Positions 51,740 through 60,937 of a stretch of 64,000 bases of DNA are shown here, piece after piece. Source of the stretch: an uncultured Nitrospira sp. (GTDB lineage Bacteria; Nitrospirota; Nitrospiria; Nitrospirales; Nitrospiraceae); the NCBI GenBank assembly GCA_902500715.1, contig CABVRO010000001.1, positions 1 through 64,000 of the forward strand, written 5' to 3'. The translations under genes were made by a program, and so were the position numbers. Below the pieces are notes generated by a model that made no database searches, was not told where the DNA came from, and saw nothing but the letters and a program-made list of their open reading frames with translations. The stretch's first letter is position 1. Each line of letters starts with the position of its first letter.

Positions 51740-52993
51740 GTGTATCGCAAGATCGTTCTCGACAACCGGTTGCGCATTGTGGCCGAACTGCTCCCGACGT
51801 TGAAGTCCGTCACGATCGGCATATGGGTCAACGTCGGATCGCGCGATGAGCAGCCGGGGGAAGAGGGGCTGTCTCACTTCCTGGAGCATATGTTCTTCAA
51901 GGGAACGCGCAGCCGCACGGCGACGCAGATTTCCCGCGAGATCGATGCGCTGGGGGGTGAGATGAATGCGTTCACCACCCGAGAAACGACGACCTTTTAT
52001 GTGAAGGTGCTGGATCAACAGTTGGAGGCAGCGTTGGAGCTGCTCTCGGATCTGTTCTACCGGTCCCGGTTCGAATCGAATGAAGTCGAAAAAGAAAAGC
52101 AGGTGGTGCTCGAAGAGATTCGGATGGTCCAAGACGATCCGGAGGATCTGGTTCAAGAGCTTCACATGAAGCACACGCTCGGAAGCCATCCGCTGGGCAG
52201 ACCGATCCTGGGGAAGGCTCCGAGAATTCAAGCCCTGGGACGGAACGATCTGGTGTCCTATGTTGGTTCGCACTATGATCCAGAGCGCACTGTCGTCGCG
52301 GTGGCCGGCAACTTTACCTGGCGCCGCCTGGAACAGCTGCTGGCGCGGTATTTTTCTGACTCGCACAAGGGTGTGGCCGCCCAACCAAGCCGTCGCCCGC
52401 CTGAAGTGAATGGTGGGGTGCTGGTCAAACGTAAGGCTCTTGAGCAGGTTCATCTGTGTTTGGGCCTTCAGGGTCTGAGTGCCGGGCATAAGGATCGATA
52501 TGCGGCGCATGCGCTCAACGGGGTGTTGGGCGGGAGTGTGAGCTCGCGCCTTTTTCAGGAGGTGCGGGAAAAACGTGGCCTCGTGTACTCGATCTATTCG
52601 TTCTTGTCCACTTACTCCGATGGCGGAATGACCACGGTGTATGCGGGTACGCGCCCGAAAGAGGTTGAGCGTGTCGTGGAAGTTGTCTGCCGTGAGCTGA
52701 AGAAGCTCCGCACGCATGGAATCGATGCAAAAGATTTGGCCCGGGTCAAAAACCAAATGAAGGGCAGTCTGATGCTCAGCCTGGAGAGTTCGCACAGTCG
52801 CATGAGCAAGTTGGCGAAGGACGAACTGACGCAAGGCAATCACGTGTCGCTCGAGCAGATGATTGCGGAAATCGATCGCGTGACGACCGATCAAGTATAT
52901 CGGGTGGCGCAAACGTTACTTGACCAGCGCTGTCTTTCCATTACGGCACTTGGCCCGATCCCGACCAAGAGTCTGCAGTCGTTTGCGTCATAA
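51740..52993 (+). CDS. M16 family zinc peptidase
   Basis: A 417-residue pitrilysin/processing-peptidase-like protein. It has the inverted zinc motif HFLEHMFFKG (H-x2-E-H) with the distal Glu in LGGEMNAFTTRETTTFYVKVL, and a C-terminal half (about 210-410) of the same fold with RGLVYSIYSFLSTYSDGG. It is usually the last gene of the pnp cluster in bacteria and is thought to process small peptides. The start is GTG at 51740, 6 bases after pnp. Confidence 0.9.
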   Translation: MYRKIVLDNRLRIVAELLPTLKSVTIGIWVNVGSRDEQPGEEGLSHFLEHMFFKGTRSRTATQISREIDALGGEMNAFTTRETTTFYVKVLDQQLEAALELLSDLFYRSRFESNEVEKEKQVVLEEIRMVQDDPEDLVQELHMKHTLGSHPLGRPILGKAPRIQALGRNDLVSYVGSHYDPERTVVAVAGNFTWRRLEQLLARYFSDSHKGVAAQPSRRPPEVNGGVLVKRKALEQVHLCLGLQGLSAGHKDRYAAHALNGVLGGSVSSRLFQEVREKRGLVYSIYSFLSTYSDGGMTTVYAGTRPKEVERVVEVVCRELKKLRTHGIDAKDLARVKNQMKGSLMLSLESSHSRMSKLAKDELTQGNHVSLEQMIAEIDRVTTDQVYRVAQTLLDQRCLSITALGPIPTKSLQSFAS

Positions 52994-53364
52994 CCGGTCA
53001 ATGGCAGGACGCCTGTGAGGAGGGCGGAAGGGCCGGTCGGGCCAAGAGTTGCGGTGATGTGAATGCCATTGCAGGGCTAACTATTTGATACGTTGCTCAT
53101 TTTGACGTGCGAATGATGGCTGAGTTTTGGCAAAACATTTTCTTGACACGTTTCGTGGATTTAAGTACCATGGCGGCGTTTTCATCCTATAAGTCTGAAT
53201 TAATTTCGGTTGCATTACAGGGGAAGGTAAGCAGAGAGAAAGGGGGTGTGCATCGCACTTCCTCCTCCTAGCGCGTTCTCCGGATTTTTGTTTTTTGCGC
53301 TCTTTTTTTGGATACTGTGATTCAACGGTTCTCTGGTCATCATTTTTCCAAGGAGGGTAGGGTT
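52994..53364. other. Intergenic leader region before the secreted-protein pair
   Basis: About 370 bases without a gene, AT-richer than the surroundings. It contains a good promoter (53143-53171) and a long untranslated leader of about 185 bases ending in a strong SD (AAGGAGGG). The leader has T-rich runs near 53288-53310 but no riboswitch fold that I can recognise. Confidence 0.6.
53143..53171 (+). promoter_or_regulatory. Strong sigma-70-type promoter for the secreted-protein pair
   Basis: A consensus TTGACA (53143-53148), a 17-base spacer and TACCAT (53166-53171). A transcription start near 53178 would give a long leader before the ATG at 53365. Confidence 0.65.
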
Positions 53365-53877
53365 ATGAATAGGGTCGGAATTCTAGCCGCACTTGCAGTC
53401 TCCTCCGTTGTCGGCTTGTTGACCGCCGGTGTCTCGATGGCGGCCGACGCTCCAGCCGGGGGCGGACCGAGCGAAGTTACGACGGGCAGCGGAAAGTTTT
53501 TTAAGGGCGAGACCACCAATACCCTGAAGGGTCGGGTGTGGTCGCAATGGGCAGACAATCCTGATACCGAATTACTCTTCGGCATCCAGTACTGGAACAC
53601 CGGTGATCCGGCTTCCGGTGAGGGTGGTGGCCGCTCTTCTACGCAAATGGATGTGAAGCCGCCGGATCCTTTGTTTACCTGCTGCGGTTGGGGCTTCACC
53701 GGTGGTACGGACAAAAACAATCCTTACGCCGGTTGGTATCATGCCGCGACCACAGTCCGTTTGTCTGTGAAGGATAAGAGTTTGATGGATCAAATCATCA
53801 AGGCATCGCAGGAGCTTGTGGCGATGGAAGTAACTCTTGATGGTCGGACCATTACCGGATTCAAGGTCTTGAAATAG
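53365..53877 (+). CDS. Secreted protein of unknown function, first of a pair
   Basis: A 170-residue protein with a signal peptide (LAALAVSSVVGLLTAGVSMAADA). The mature part has a Gly-rich start, LFGIQYWNTGDPASGEGGGRSS, an unusual double Cys (FTCCGWGFTGGTDKNNPYAGWYHAATTVRLS) and a C-terminal VAMEVTLDGRTITGFKVLK. ATG at 53365 follows AAGGAGGG by 8 bases. It is behind a strong promoter and is followed by a second exported gene with an equally strong SD, suggesting abundant periplasmic or surface products. No family recognised. Confidence 0.7.
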   Translation: MNRVGILAALAVSSVVGLLTAGVSMAADAPAGGGPSEVTTGSGKFFKGETTNTLKGRVWSQWADNPDTELLFGIQYWNTGDPASGEGGGRSSTQMDVKPPDPLFTCCGWGFTGGTDKNNPYAGWYHAATTVRLSVKDKSLMDQIIKASQELVAMEVTLDGRTITGFKVLK

Positions 53878-53937
53878 AATTTATACGCGAGGCGACATTC
53901 TTGAGACTTTTTTGTCTTCTTTAAGGAGGATGTGATT

Positions 53938-54612
53938 ATGAAGCTTCAAAAGCAGGGGTGGACCTTTATGGCTGCCGTGGCTTTGGTGGTGGGTTTTGCC
54001 TCCACTGCGCTGGCCATCGAGGCGTTCCAGGAGCGATTCGAGTGGGGAGACCTGAGCAAGCCCACTACGCTGCAGGGGCGGGTCATCATTCTGGATCCAT
54101 ACGATGAAGCGGTCTGGCTCAACATTGCCGTGTTCGGCGGCAACGCAGAGAGCGGATTATTCTGGCAGAGAATTCACCCAGGGAAAAACCTCAAGTTCTA
54201 TCCTGCGGACAAGACTGTGTGGGAACAGCTGAAGTCCATGGCGCGTCCGCATTCTGGGCCGGCTGCAGCGAAGGAAGTTCCGCCGGGTTCCCCGACCACC
54301 TTGGTCGAGTTTGTGGCCCAGGAAGTCGAGCAGAATCGTCGCGTGATTTCGTCAGTCAAGAAGTTGGCCGACAATGCCGGCGAAATGGGCAAGCCAAAGA
54401 GCATCTCGTCCCTACGTTTGAAGGAATGTGAAGGGAAGACGGAAGTGGACGCTCCTTGTCATGCGGCTAAGACTATGCTGAACACGTCGCCGAAGTCTCC
54501 GGATGGAGATAAGGTATTGATGCAGTACGATGTGTTGTTACCCAATGGCAAGCCGCTTGCCAACCTGATTCCCTGGACTGCCAAGTACAATCAGGGCGGT
54601 GGACATCGCTGA
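53938..54612 (+). CDS. Secreted protein of unknown function, second of the pair
   Basis: A 224-residue protein with a signal peptide (MAAVALVVGFASTALA). The mature part begins IEAFQERFEWGDLSKPTTLQGRVIILD, reads AVWLNIAVFGGNAESGLFW, and has LKECEGKTEVDAPCHAAKTML, two Cys that could form a disulfide (C-x9-C-H, not a c-type heme motif). ATG at 53938 after TTAAGGAGGA. It ends in an intrinsic terminator. Function unknown; probably acts with the preceding protein. Confidence 0.7.
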   Translation: MKLQKQGWTFMAAVALVVGFASTALAIEAFQERFEWGDLSKPTTLQGRVIILDPYDEAVWLNIAVFGGNAESGLFWQRIHPGKNLKFYPADKTVWEQLKSMARPHSGPAAAKEVPPGSPTTLVEFVAQEVEQNRRVISSVKKLADNAGEMGKPKSISSLRLKECEGKTEVDAPCHAAKTMLNTSPKSPDGDKVLMQYDVLLPNGKPLANLIPWTAKYNQGGGHR

Positions 54613-54641
54613 GAAATAGAAGGTCATTGGCCTGAAGTGAG

Positions 54642-54675
54642 AAGGCGGCATTCCGAAAGGGATGCCGCCTTTTTA
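54642..54675 (+). terminator. Intrinsic terminator after the secreted-protein pair
   Basis: A long stem (AAGGCGGCATTCC with GGGATGCCGCCTT) over a GAAA loop, followed by TTTTT. The A-run on its left side means it could also serve the convergent mutS transcript. Confidence 0.9.
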
Positions 54676-54717
54676 CTTGCGCCAGCGAGGGAAGAACTGT
54701 CTAGGTCGGGATGTGAG

Positions 54718-57366
54718 CTATTCCTTTAGCAGCCGTTGTTGCAGCGCAGCAAGCCGATTGAGCGCATCGAGGGGAGTCATGGAGAAAAGATCCATTTGGC
54801 GAACTTCCTCAAGCATAGGATGAGGCGCAGGGAGCGTGGCATCAAAGTGAAGCGACTGCTGGTTCTCCTGCACTGGTCTTCCGGATGACGACGAGGACTC
54901 AAGTTGAGCCAGGACGGACTTGGCCCGGTGTATCACCTGATCGGGGAGACCTGCTAGCTGAGCCACATGAATTCCGTAGCTCCGATCGGCGCCCCCTCGA
55001 ATAATCTTGCGCAGAAACAGCACCTTCCCGTCACGTTCCTGTACCGCAACGCAATAGTTCGTAATCCCTTCCCGTAGACTCTCCAATTGCGTCATTTCAT
55101 GATAGTGAGTCGCGAAGAGCGTGCGCGCGCCGAGACGCTGAGGATCCTGGATGTATTCTGCAATGGCCCAGGCAATGCTCAGCCCGTCATAGGTGCTCGT
55201 GCCGCGTCCGATTTCATCCAGGAGGATCAAGCTGCGAGGTGTAGCGCAGTTGAGGATATGGGCTGATTCCGTCATCTCAACCATGAAGGTGCTCTGGCCA
55301 CCTGCGAGATTGTCGGATGCTCCGACTCTGGTGAAAATGCGATCAGTCAGCCCGATCCTGGCTTCCGTGGCGGGGACAAAGCTTCCCATCTGCGCCATCA
55401 ATGTAATCAGAGCGACCTGTCGGAGGTAGGTGCTCTTCCCGGCCATATTGGGGCCGGTCAGAATGTGTAGCCGGCTGGTAGTTAGATCCAGATGGGTATC
55501 GTTCGGGATAAATCCGCCGGAGAGATCCAGGCGTTCGACGACCGGGTGTCGTCCTTGAACAATATGGAGTCCCTCACCCTCGTCGACGGTTGGTCGCACG
55601 TAGCGATTGAGCGCGGCGGTTTCCGCAAGGGCGGCGACTACGTCAAGGGTGGCCAATCGTCGGCTGATCTCCTGAAGGCGGGCTGTTTCTGAAGCGAGTT
55701 GGGTCCGGAGCTGTTCGAACAGTGCTTGCTCCAGGGCCGTCAGTTTTGTGTCGGCTCCCGTGACCCGCTCTTCGAGTTCTTTTAACTCGGCGGTCATGAA
55801 GCGCTCGGCATTGACCAGGGTTTGCTTGCGAATATAGTCGGGTGGCACCTTCCCGAGATTGGCCTTGGTGAGTTCAATGTAGTACCCGAAGATTTGGTTA
55901 TATCTGATTTTGAGCGATTCGACGCCGGTGCGTTCGCGTTCTTTGGCTTCCAGGCCGGCAATCCAGCCTTTGCCCTCCCGGCTTGCCTTGCGAAGCTCAT
56001 CGACCTCGGGGTGGTAGCCGCTCTTCAGGATGCCGCCGTCGCGAATCGATACGGGCGCCTCCTGCTCTATGGCTCCTTCGATCAACTCGTAGAGATCCTG
56101 GGCGTTATCCCATGACGACATCAGGTCGGCGATGAGTGGAGAATCGAGCCCGGACAATTCTGCCTGAATGGCGGGGAGCGAAGAGACGGAAATCTTCAGT
56201 GCGAGGACATCGCGCGGATTGGCAACTCCGAGGGATATGCGGCTACAGAGACGGGAAATGTCCTGGACGGTGCGCAACGCCGTTCGGAGGCGAACTCGTG
56301 CGTCGATCTGTCGTTTGAGTTCGTCAACGGCTGTCAGTCGGACCTCGATTGCCGCACTGTTGACCAATGGCCGTAGGAGCCACTCACGGAGTAACCGGCT
56401 TCCTATGGCGGTGACAGTGCGATCCAGAACACTCAATAATGTATAGGTGGACTGGTACGACGATTCCTCCGCACGACCGACAGGCCTGACGAGTTCCAGG
56501 TTACGGATGGTGACGCTGTCCAGGTGCATAGCGTCATGATCCTGTCTCACGCGTGGTGGGCGGATATGGTCAAGCGGCGCCGACGGTTGGGTCTCTCTGA
56601 CGTAGCGTAACACTGCCGCCCCGGCCTGGATGCCCTGTGTGAGCCGGTGGCAGCCGAAGGCTTCCAGGGAATGCACATGAAACTGTTCTTGTAGCGCGAT
56701 GCGACCTTGGTCGAGATCGAACCAACTCGCAGGTTGTGTGCAGCATCGGGGGCCGGTCAGATCGGCGGTCCACTGCTGTTCGTCCGGGGAGAGATCTTCG
56801 GGAAACAGCAATTCTTTTGGTTCAAGGCGCGCCAGTTCGTCCCGCAGGGCGGCCTTTGCCTGGATCCCATGAAACTCACTCAGCCAATAGTCTCCGGTCG
56901 AGACTTCAAGCGTCGCGAGGCCATAGGAGGACTCTTTGCGTCCGGTCCCAGCGGATCGAAGGCGCACGGATACCGCGGCCAGCACGTTGGATTCCGTAGA
57001 GGGAAGGAATTCGCTATCGATCAGTGTGCCGGGGGTATAAAGCCGGACGACTTCCCTGCGTACCAGACCCTTGGCCAGTTTGGGGTCTTCGACTTGCTCG
57101 CACAGGGCGACGGTTCGTCCCGCACGGAGGAGTTTCGCGATGTAATTGGTGGCGGCGTGATAGGGGACACCGCAGAGAGGGATCGGGGTCCCGCTGGATT
57201 TATCGCGTGATGTCAGCGCAATGGAGAGAAGTTTGGACGCCTCCACCGCGTCTTCCTGGAACATTTCATAGAAATCGCCGACACGGAAAAAAAGGATGGC
57301 ATCGCGATAGGCCTGTTTGATGTCGCGATATTGCCGCATCAAGGGAGTGTCGTCGGCGTTACCCAT
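54718..57366 (-). CDS. mutS: DNA mismatch repair protein MutS
   Basis: An 882-residue MutS1. Mismatch-binding domain at the N-terminus (MRQYRDIKQAYRDAILFFRVGDFYEMFQEDA, with the Phe-x-Glu of GDFYEMF), connector, core/lever and clamp domains, and an ATPase with Walker A TGPNMAGKSTYLRQ and Walker B LILLDEIGRGTSTYDGLSIAWA. It recognises mismatches and recruits MutL. Complete, no missing motif. Its start overlaps the lapA-like gene by 8 bases. The mutS-lapA-tsaE-nnr order on this strand suggests one operon. Confidence 0.96.
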   Translation of the reverse strand: MGNADDTPLMRQYRDIKQAYRDAILFFRVGDFYEMFQEDAVEASKLLSIALTSRDKSSGTPIPLCGVPYHAATNYIAKLLRAGRTVALCEQVEDPKLAKGLVRREVVRLYTPGTLIDSEFLPSTESNVLAAVSVRLRSAGTGRKESSYGLATLEVSTGDYWLSEFHGIQAKAALRDELARLEPKELLFPEDLSPDEQQWTADLTGPRCCTQPASWFDLDQGRIALQEQFHVHSLEAFGCHRLTQGIQAGAAVLRYVRETQPSAPLDHIRPPRVRQDHDAMHLDSVTIRNLELVRPVGRAEESSYQSTYTLLSVLDRTVTAIGSRLLREWLLRPLVNSAAIEVRLTAVDELKRQIDARVRLRTALRTVQDISRLCSRISLGVANPRDVLALKISVSSLPAIQAELSGLDSPLIADLMSSWDNAQDLYELIEGAIEQEAPVSIRDGGILKSGYHPEVDELRKASREGKGWIAGLEAKERERTGVESLKIRYNQIFGYYIELTKANLGKVPPDYIRKQTLVNAERFMTAELKELEERVTGADTKLTALEQALFEQLRTQLASETARLQEISRRLATLDVVAALAETAALNRYVRPTVDEGEGLHIVQGRHPVVERLDLSGGFIPNDTHLDLTTSRLHILTGPNMAGKSTYLRQVALITLMAQMGSFVPATEARIGLTDRIFTRVGASDNLAGGQSTFMVEMTESAHILNCATPRSLILLDEIGRGTSTYDGLSIAWAIAEYIQDPQRLGARTLFATHYHEMTQLESLREGITNYCVAVQERDGKVLFLRKIIRGGADRSYGIHVAQLAGLPDQVIHRAKSVLAQLESSSSSGRPVQENQQSLHFDATLPAPHPMLEEVRQMDLFSMTPLDALNRLAALQQRLLKE

Positions 57367-57703
57367 CGGAGGGCTCTCCCTCAGCGGGAATGTCCGAAAC
57401 TGTCCCCACGCGGCGAGCGGCCTTGTCGAGGGCCTGCCGGAGGCGTTCCAGATCCACCTCCGCCTCTTGCAGCGCCTTGGTTTTGCGTCGGAGTTCGATG
57501 CGGCCGCGGACCCAGGCCGGAAACAGCAGAATCCCAGACACTAACAGTCCGACGCCAAAGGCCGCCAGAATCGGTTTATAGATCAGGATTGAGGCGGATC
57601 GAAGGCCGAAAAAATACCGCAGCGTGACTTCCTGCTCCTGGTTCTGCAAAAAAAACGACAGCGCGAGCAGCAGCAGTGTTCCCACCAATATCAATCGGAT
57701 CAA
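57359..57703 (-). CDS. LapA-domain (DUF1049) inner-membrane protein
   Basis: A 114-residue protein with two membrane helices (about 3-22 and 42-63) and a cytosolic coiled coil (RRKTKALQEAEVDLERLRQALDKAA), the layout of LapA/LapB-assembly-type proteins involved in lipopolysaccharide control. It overlaps both neighbours: tsaE by 4 bases and mutS by 8, so translation is coupled. Confidence 0.78.
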   Translation of the reverse strand: MIRLILVGTLLLLALSFFLQNQEQEVTLRYFFGLRSASILIYKPILAAFGVGLLVSGILLFPAWVRGRIELRRKTKALQEAEVDLERLRQALDKAARRVGTVSDIPAEGEPSDG

Positions 57704-58326
57704 TGCGGAGCCCTCCTTGGCCGGCTCGATTGTACACGGGTTTGCTGAGCCGCTCTAGTGGGGCGATCTGCAGCGAACCGTGAGCGAAGCGCACCCAACA
57801 GGCGCCGTGCGGCAGGGCCTCTGGCTGTGAGAATTGCGCAGCGGGTCGCCGGGGGGCGGTGCGACAAATGGACATCGAGCCGGTCCGACGGAAGACCGGC
57901 GCCCCATCGATCGGCCCATTCGATCGCAGTGACGGTGTGACCGTCGACGTAGTCGTTGAGGCCGGTGTTTTCGAGTTGGGCGGAGGTCAGGCGGTAGAGG
58001 TCGGTGTGGACCAATGGAAGGCGTCCTTGGTATTCGTGGATCAGTGTAAATGTGGGGCTGCTTACCTCCGTCGGTTCGGCGAGTAGTCCGTCGGCGATGC
58101 CTTTGACTAGCGAGGTCTTGCCTGCGCCCAGTTCCCCGAACAGGGCGAGGACTTCGCCGCCCTGGAGGAGTGCGCCCAGGCAGCGTCCCAGGCGGTGCGT
58201 GTGTTTCGGAGATCGAAGCACAATGCGCCACGGTTTGCCGACAGGGGGAGGCCCCGCGGTTGTTTGCCCGAGAGATGCCGCAGGTGATGGTCTCGGTTTA
58301 GGTGTATGTGGTCGGCGTGAGGGCAT
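57700..58326 (-). CDS. tsaE: tRNA threonylcarbamoyladenosine biosynthesis ATPase TsaE
   Basis: A 208-residue ATPase with Walker A ELGAGKTSLVKGI near residue 65, EVSSPTFTLIHEY and VHTDLYRLTSAQLENTG, and Walker-B-like TAIEWADRWG. It works with TsaB-TsaD to make t6A in tRNA. The N-terminus and C-terminus are longer than usual, with an Arg-rich tail; the ATG at 58326 is the best start, although an ATG at 58356 is possible. The start overlaps nnr by about 29 bases. Confidence 0.87.
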   Translation of the reverse strand: MPSRRPHTPKPRPSPAASLGQTTAGPPPVGKPWRIVLRSPKHTHRLGRCLGALLQGGEVLALFGELGAGKTSLVKGIADGLLAEPTEVSSPTFTLIHEYQGRLPLVHTDLYRLTSAQLENTGLNDYVDGHTVTAIEWADRWGAGLPSDRLDVHLSHRPPATRCAILTARGPAARRLLGALRSRFAADRPTRAAQQTRVQSSRPRRAPH

Positions 58327-59854
58327 GGGGGATGTGCTGAATGAGATCACTCGCAATCATGCCGGCTTGGCCGAGATGCTGCGCGGCCAAATCTCCGGCC
58401 AAACCATGAAAGTAGGTTGCGGCGCAGGCGGCGTCCCAAGGGGCCAAGCCTTGAGCGAGCAGCCCGCCGACCATGCCCGTCAAGACATCACCGGTTCCGG
58501 CGGTGGCCATTCCGGGATTGCCGGTCGGACAGATGGCTGCCAGGCCATCCGGGCGCGCAATCACCGTGCGGGCTCCTTTGAGGATGACAAAGACGCCGCG
58601 TTCCCGCGCAAATCTGGTGGCTGTGCCAAGACGATCTTCATTGACCGATTGTGCGGTTGCCTCGGTTTCCAACCTGGCCATCTCGCCCGGATGAGGAGTG
58701 ATGATCGGCGGCCGTTTGCACTCGGTCAGTAACGAGGACTTCCCCGCCAGTGCATTCAACGCATCGGCATCGAGTACGCAAGGCTTGTCGATTCGCTTCA
58801 CGAGTTCCTGGACCAGGTCGACAGTCTCGGGATGGGTGGTCAGGCCCGGTCCGATCGCGACGGCATCCCTGGCGCCGGCGAACGCGAGCAGGCGATCCAA
58901 GCCGGAACGTGCGAAGGTCCGAGCTTTGGTCTCCGGCATCGGCAGGGTCATCGCTTCGAGGAGTTTTGCTTCCAGAATATCATTAGCGCTCGTGGGGATC
59001 GCGGCCGTCACCAGGCCGGTTCCGATGCGCAAGGCCGAGAGCGCGGCCATCGCCGCCGCGCCGGTCTTGCCGACCGAGCCCGCGATAATACCGAGATGGC
59101 CGTAGGTGCCTTTGTGTGCCGAGGGGCGTCGTGGGGGGAGTGCCGCGCGAGCGGCCCTATCGGACAGCAGCATCAACCGACTTCCGACGGATTCCACAAA
59201 CGAGGCGGGAATCCCAATATCCACGAGTCGAACCGTTCCGGCACAATCGATGCCGGATCCGCTATAGAGCCCTACTTTCGGTAATCCGAAGGTCACCGTG
59301 AGATCTGCGCGTACGGCGGCTCCCAGCACCGCGCCTGTATCGGCATGCAGGCCTGATGGAAGATCGACGGCCACGGTCGGGAGGCCTGCGGCGATCATGG
59401 CGTCGATCGCATCACGATAGAGTCCGGTGACGAGGGTGGAGAGGCCGGTGCCGAGAATCGCATCGACAAGAATATCGCCGCTGGCCAACCGCCGTTGTAT
59501 CGCCTCGGCGTCAGTAGGGCTTGTGACAGCCGATTTTCCTGCCGACCGGATAAATCGCTGGTACATCGTCTTTGCATCGCGACTGAGATCGTTGGGGGAC
59601 GCGAGCAGCAGGACGTGGACCCGGGCCTGTTGTCGTCGTAACAGCCGCCCGACGACAAAACCGTCTCCCCCGTTATTCCCCTTGCCGCAGAGGATGATGA
59701 CCGATTTTCCGGCAAGCGGTGCATACCGGGCCACAAGGTGCATGACGACGCCCGCTCCGGCTCGTTCCATCAGCGTCAGGGACGGCACCAAGGCCTCCGT
59801 GATTGTCCGCTGATCCAGGGCTCGCATTTGCTCGGCGGTCACGATCGGTATCAT
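58298..59854 (-). CDS. nnr: Bifunctional NAD(P)H-hydrate epimerase/dehydratase
   Basis: A 518-residue fusion. The N-terminal YjeF-N epimerase spans 1-215 (VIILCGKGNNGGDGFVVGRLL, VDLPSGLHADTG). The C-terminal ADP-dependent dehydratase spans 230-510 (AHKGTYGHLGIIAGSVGKTGAA, TPHPGEMARL, AGTGDVLTGMVGGLLAQG). It repairs hydrated NADH/NADPH. Both active sites look complete. Downstream of pdxJ on the same strand by about 70 bases. Confidence 0.94.
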   Translation of the reverse strand: MIPIVTAEQMRALDQRTITEALVPSLTLMERAGAGVVMHLVARYAPLAGKSVIILCGKGNNGGDGFVVGRLLRRQQARVHVLLLASPNDLSRDAKTMYQRFIRSAGKSAVTSPTDAEAIQRRLASGDILVDAILGTGLSTLVTGLYRDAIDAMIAAGLPTVAVDLPSGLHADTGAVLGAAVRADLTVTFGLPKVGLYSGSGIDCAGTVRLVDIGIPASFVESVGSRLMLLSDRAARAALPPRRPSAHKGTYGHLGIIAGSVGKTGAAAMAALSALRIGTGLVTAAIPTSANDILEAKLLEAMTLPMPETKARTFARSGLDRLLAFAGARDAVAIGPGLTTHPETVDLVQELVKRIDKPCVLDADALNALAGKSSLLTECKRPPIITPHPGEMARLETEATAQSVNEDRLGTATRFARERGVFVILKGARTVIARPDGLAAICPTGNPGMATAGTGDVLTGMVGGLLAQGLAPWDAACAATYFHGLAGDLAAQHLGQAGMIASDLIQHIPHALTPTTYT

Positions 59855-59922
59855 GGTGTTCTGTGACTCCCGGTCGGTTTCTCGCGGCGAGGGCGACAGG
59901 CCGTGCCGTGGGGATGGCCGGA

Positions 59923-60636
59923 CTAGGCGATCAATTCCCTCATTTCTCGCACGGCCTGGACCAATCCGACCATGACGGATCGGGCGATGATGCTATGACC
60001 GATATTGAATTCCACAATTTCGGGCAACTTGGCGAGTCGTTTCACATTTTTGTAGGTTAAGCCGTGCCCGGCGTTCACGCCGAGACCGAGCTTGTACGCC
60101 AGTTTGGCTGCCTGGGTAATGGCCTCGAACTCCTCGTCTTCTTCCTTCGACCGCTTGGCGTTGGAGTAGCGGCCGGTATGTAACTCGACATAGGCCGCGC
60201 CGATTTTGTGCGCCGCCTTGATTTGATCGAGACTCGGCTCGACAAACAAGCTTGTGGGGATGCCTCCGTCGCGGAGCAGATCGACGATTTTCTGAATGCG
60301 ATCGCGGTGGTTGGCGACATCGAGACCGCCTTCGGTGGTCAGCTCTTGACGGCGTTCCGGGACGAGTGTCACGAGGTCCGGTTTCACGCTCAGGGCGATC
60401 TTGGCCATGGCGTCGTCGGCGGCCATTTCCAGGTCCAGTTTAGTCCGAACGATTTCCCGCAGCATGGTGAGATCTCGATCTTGAATATGCCGGCGGTCTT
60501 CGCGCAAGTGCACAACCAGACCATCGGCGCCGGCCAATTCGACAAGAATGGCCGCGGTCAAGGGGTCAGGATCGGTTCCTCCGCGCGCTTGCCGGAGTGT
60601 CGCCACATGATCGATATTTACACCCAGTCGAGCCAT
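59923..60636 (-). CDS. pdxJ: Pyridoxine 5'-phosphate synthase
   Basis: A 237-residue TIM-barrel enzyme: [42 protein letters not shown], then [16 protein letters not shown] and [18 protein letters not shown]. It condenses 1-deoxyxylulose-5-phosphate with 3-amino-2-oxopropyl phosphate, the last step of de novo vitamin B6 synthesis. Complete with normal length. First gene of the leftward pdxJ-nnr-tsaE-lapA-mutS run. Confidence 0.96.
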   Translation of the reverse strand: MARLGVNIDHVATLRQARGGTDPDPLTAAILVELAGADGLVVHLREDRRHIQDRDLTMLREIVRTKLDLEMAADDAMAKIALSVKPDLVTLVPERRQELTTEGGLDVANHRDRIQKIVDLLRDGGIPTSLFVEPSLDQIKAAHKIGAAYVELHTGRYSNAKRSKEEDEEFEAITQAAKLAYKLGLGVNAGHGLTYKNVKRLAKLPEIVEFNIGHSIIARSVMVGLVQAVREMRELIA

Positions 60637-60937
60637 TACCCCTCCGCGACTTCCCTGCCTATCATGAGGGAAAGATTTCGGAACTGGTCGAAATTCATAG
60701 ACAATTCTCTCGGCACTGAGGCATTATTAACAGAAGACGGTATGGGGGAGCAAGGAGGCAGGTCCTGGGAGACCTCAGTGTTTTGAGTGTGGTCACTATA
60801 GGGTGCTCGCCTCCAAGTCCTGACAATCGTAGTGAAATTGACTCGTTTTGAGGCCTTCTTTAAAATACGCCCCTTTCAGAGGCATGGCGACTGAACCAGT
60901 TCGGCAGAGGACCCGCCTGTAGGAGTCTGACAAATTC
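60637..60937. other. Divergent intergenic region between pdxJ and the aminotransferase gene
   Basis: About 300 bases without a gene. It must hold the pdxJ promoter on the minus strand (not clearly recognised) and holds an excellent plus-strand promoter at 60838-60866. An inverted pair (GAGGCAGGTCCTGGG and CCCAGGACCTGCCTC-like sequence around 60752-60775) is short and imperfect. Confidence 0.55.
60838..60866 (+). promoter_or_regulatory. Sigma-70-type promoter for the aminotransferase-hom-thrC run
   Basis: TTGACT (60838-60843), a 17-base spacer and TAAAAT (60861-60866), each one base from consensus. Transcription would start near 60873, with a leader of about 65 bases. Confidence 0.75.

Noticed and set aside
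54422-54474. c-type heme site in the second secreted protein
   Set aside because: The Cys residues are 10 apart (C-x9-CH), not C-x2-CH, so a covalent heme is unlikely.
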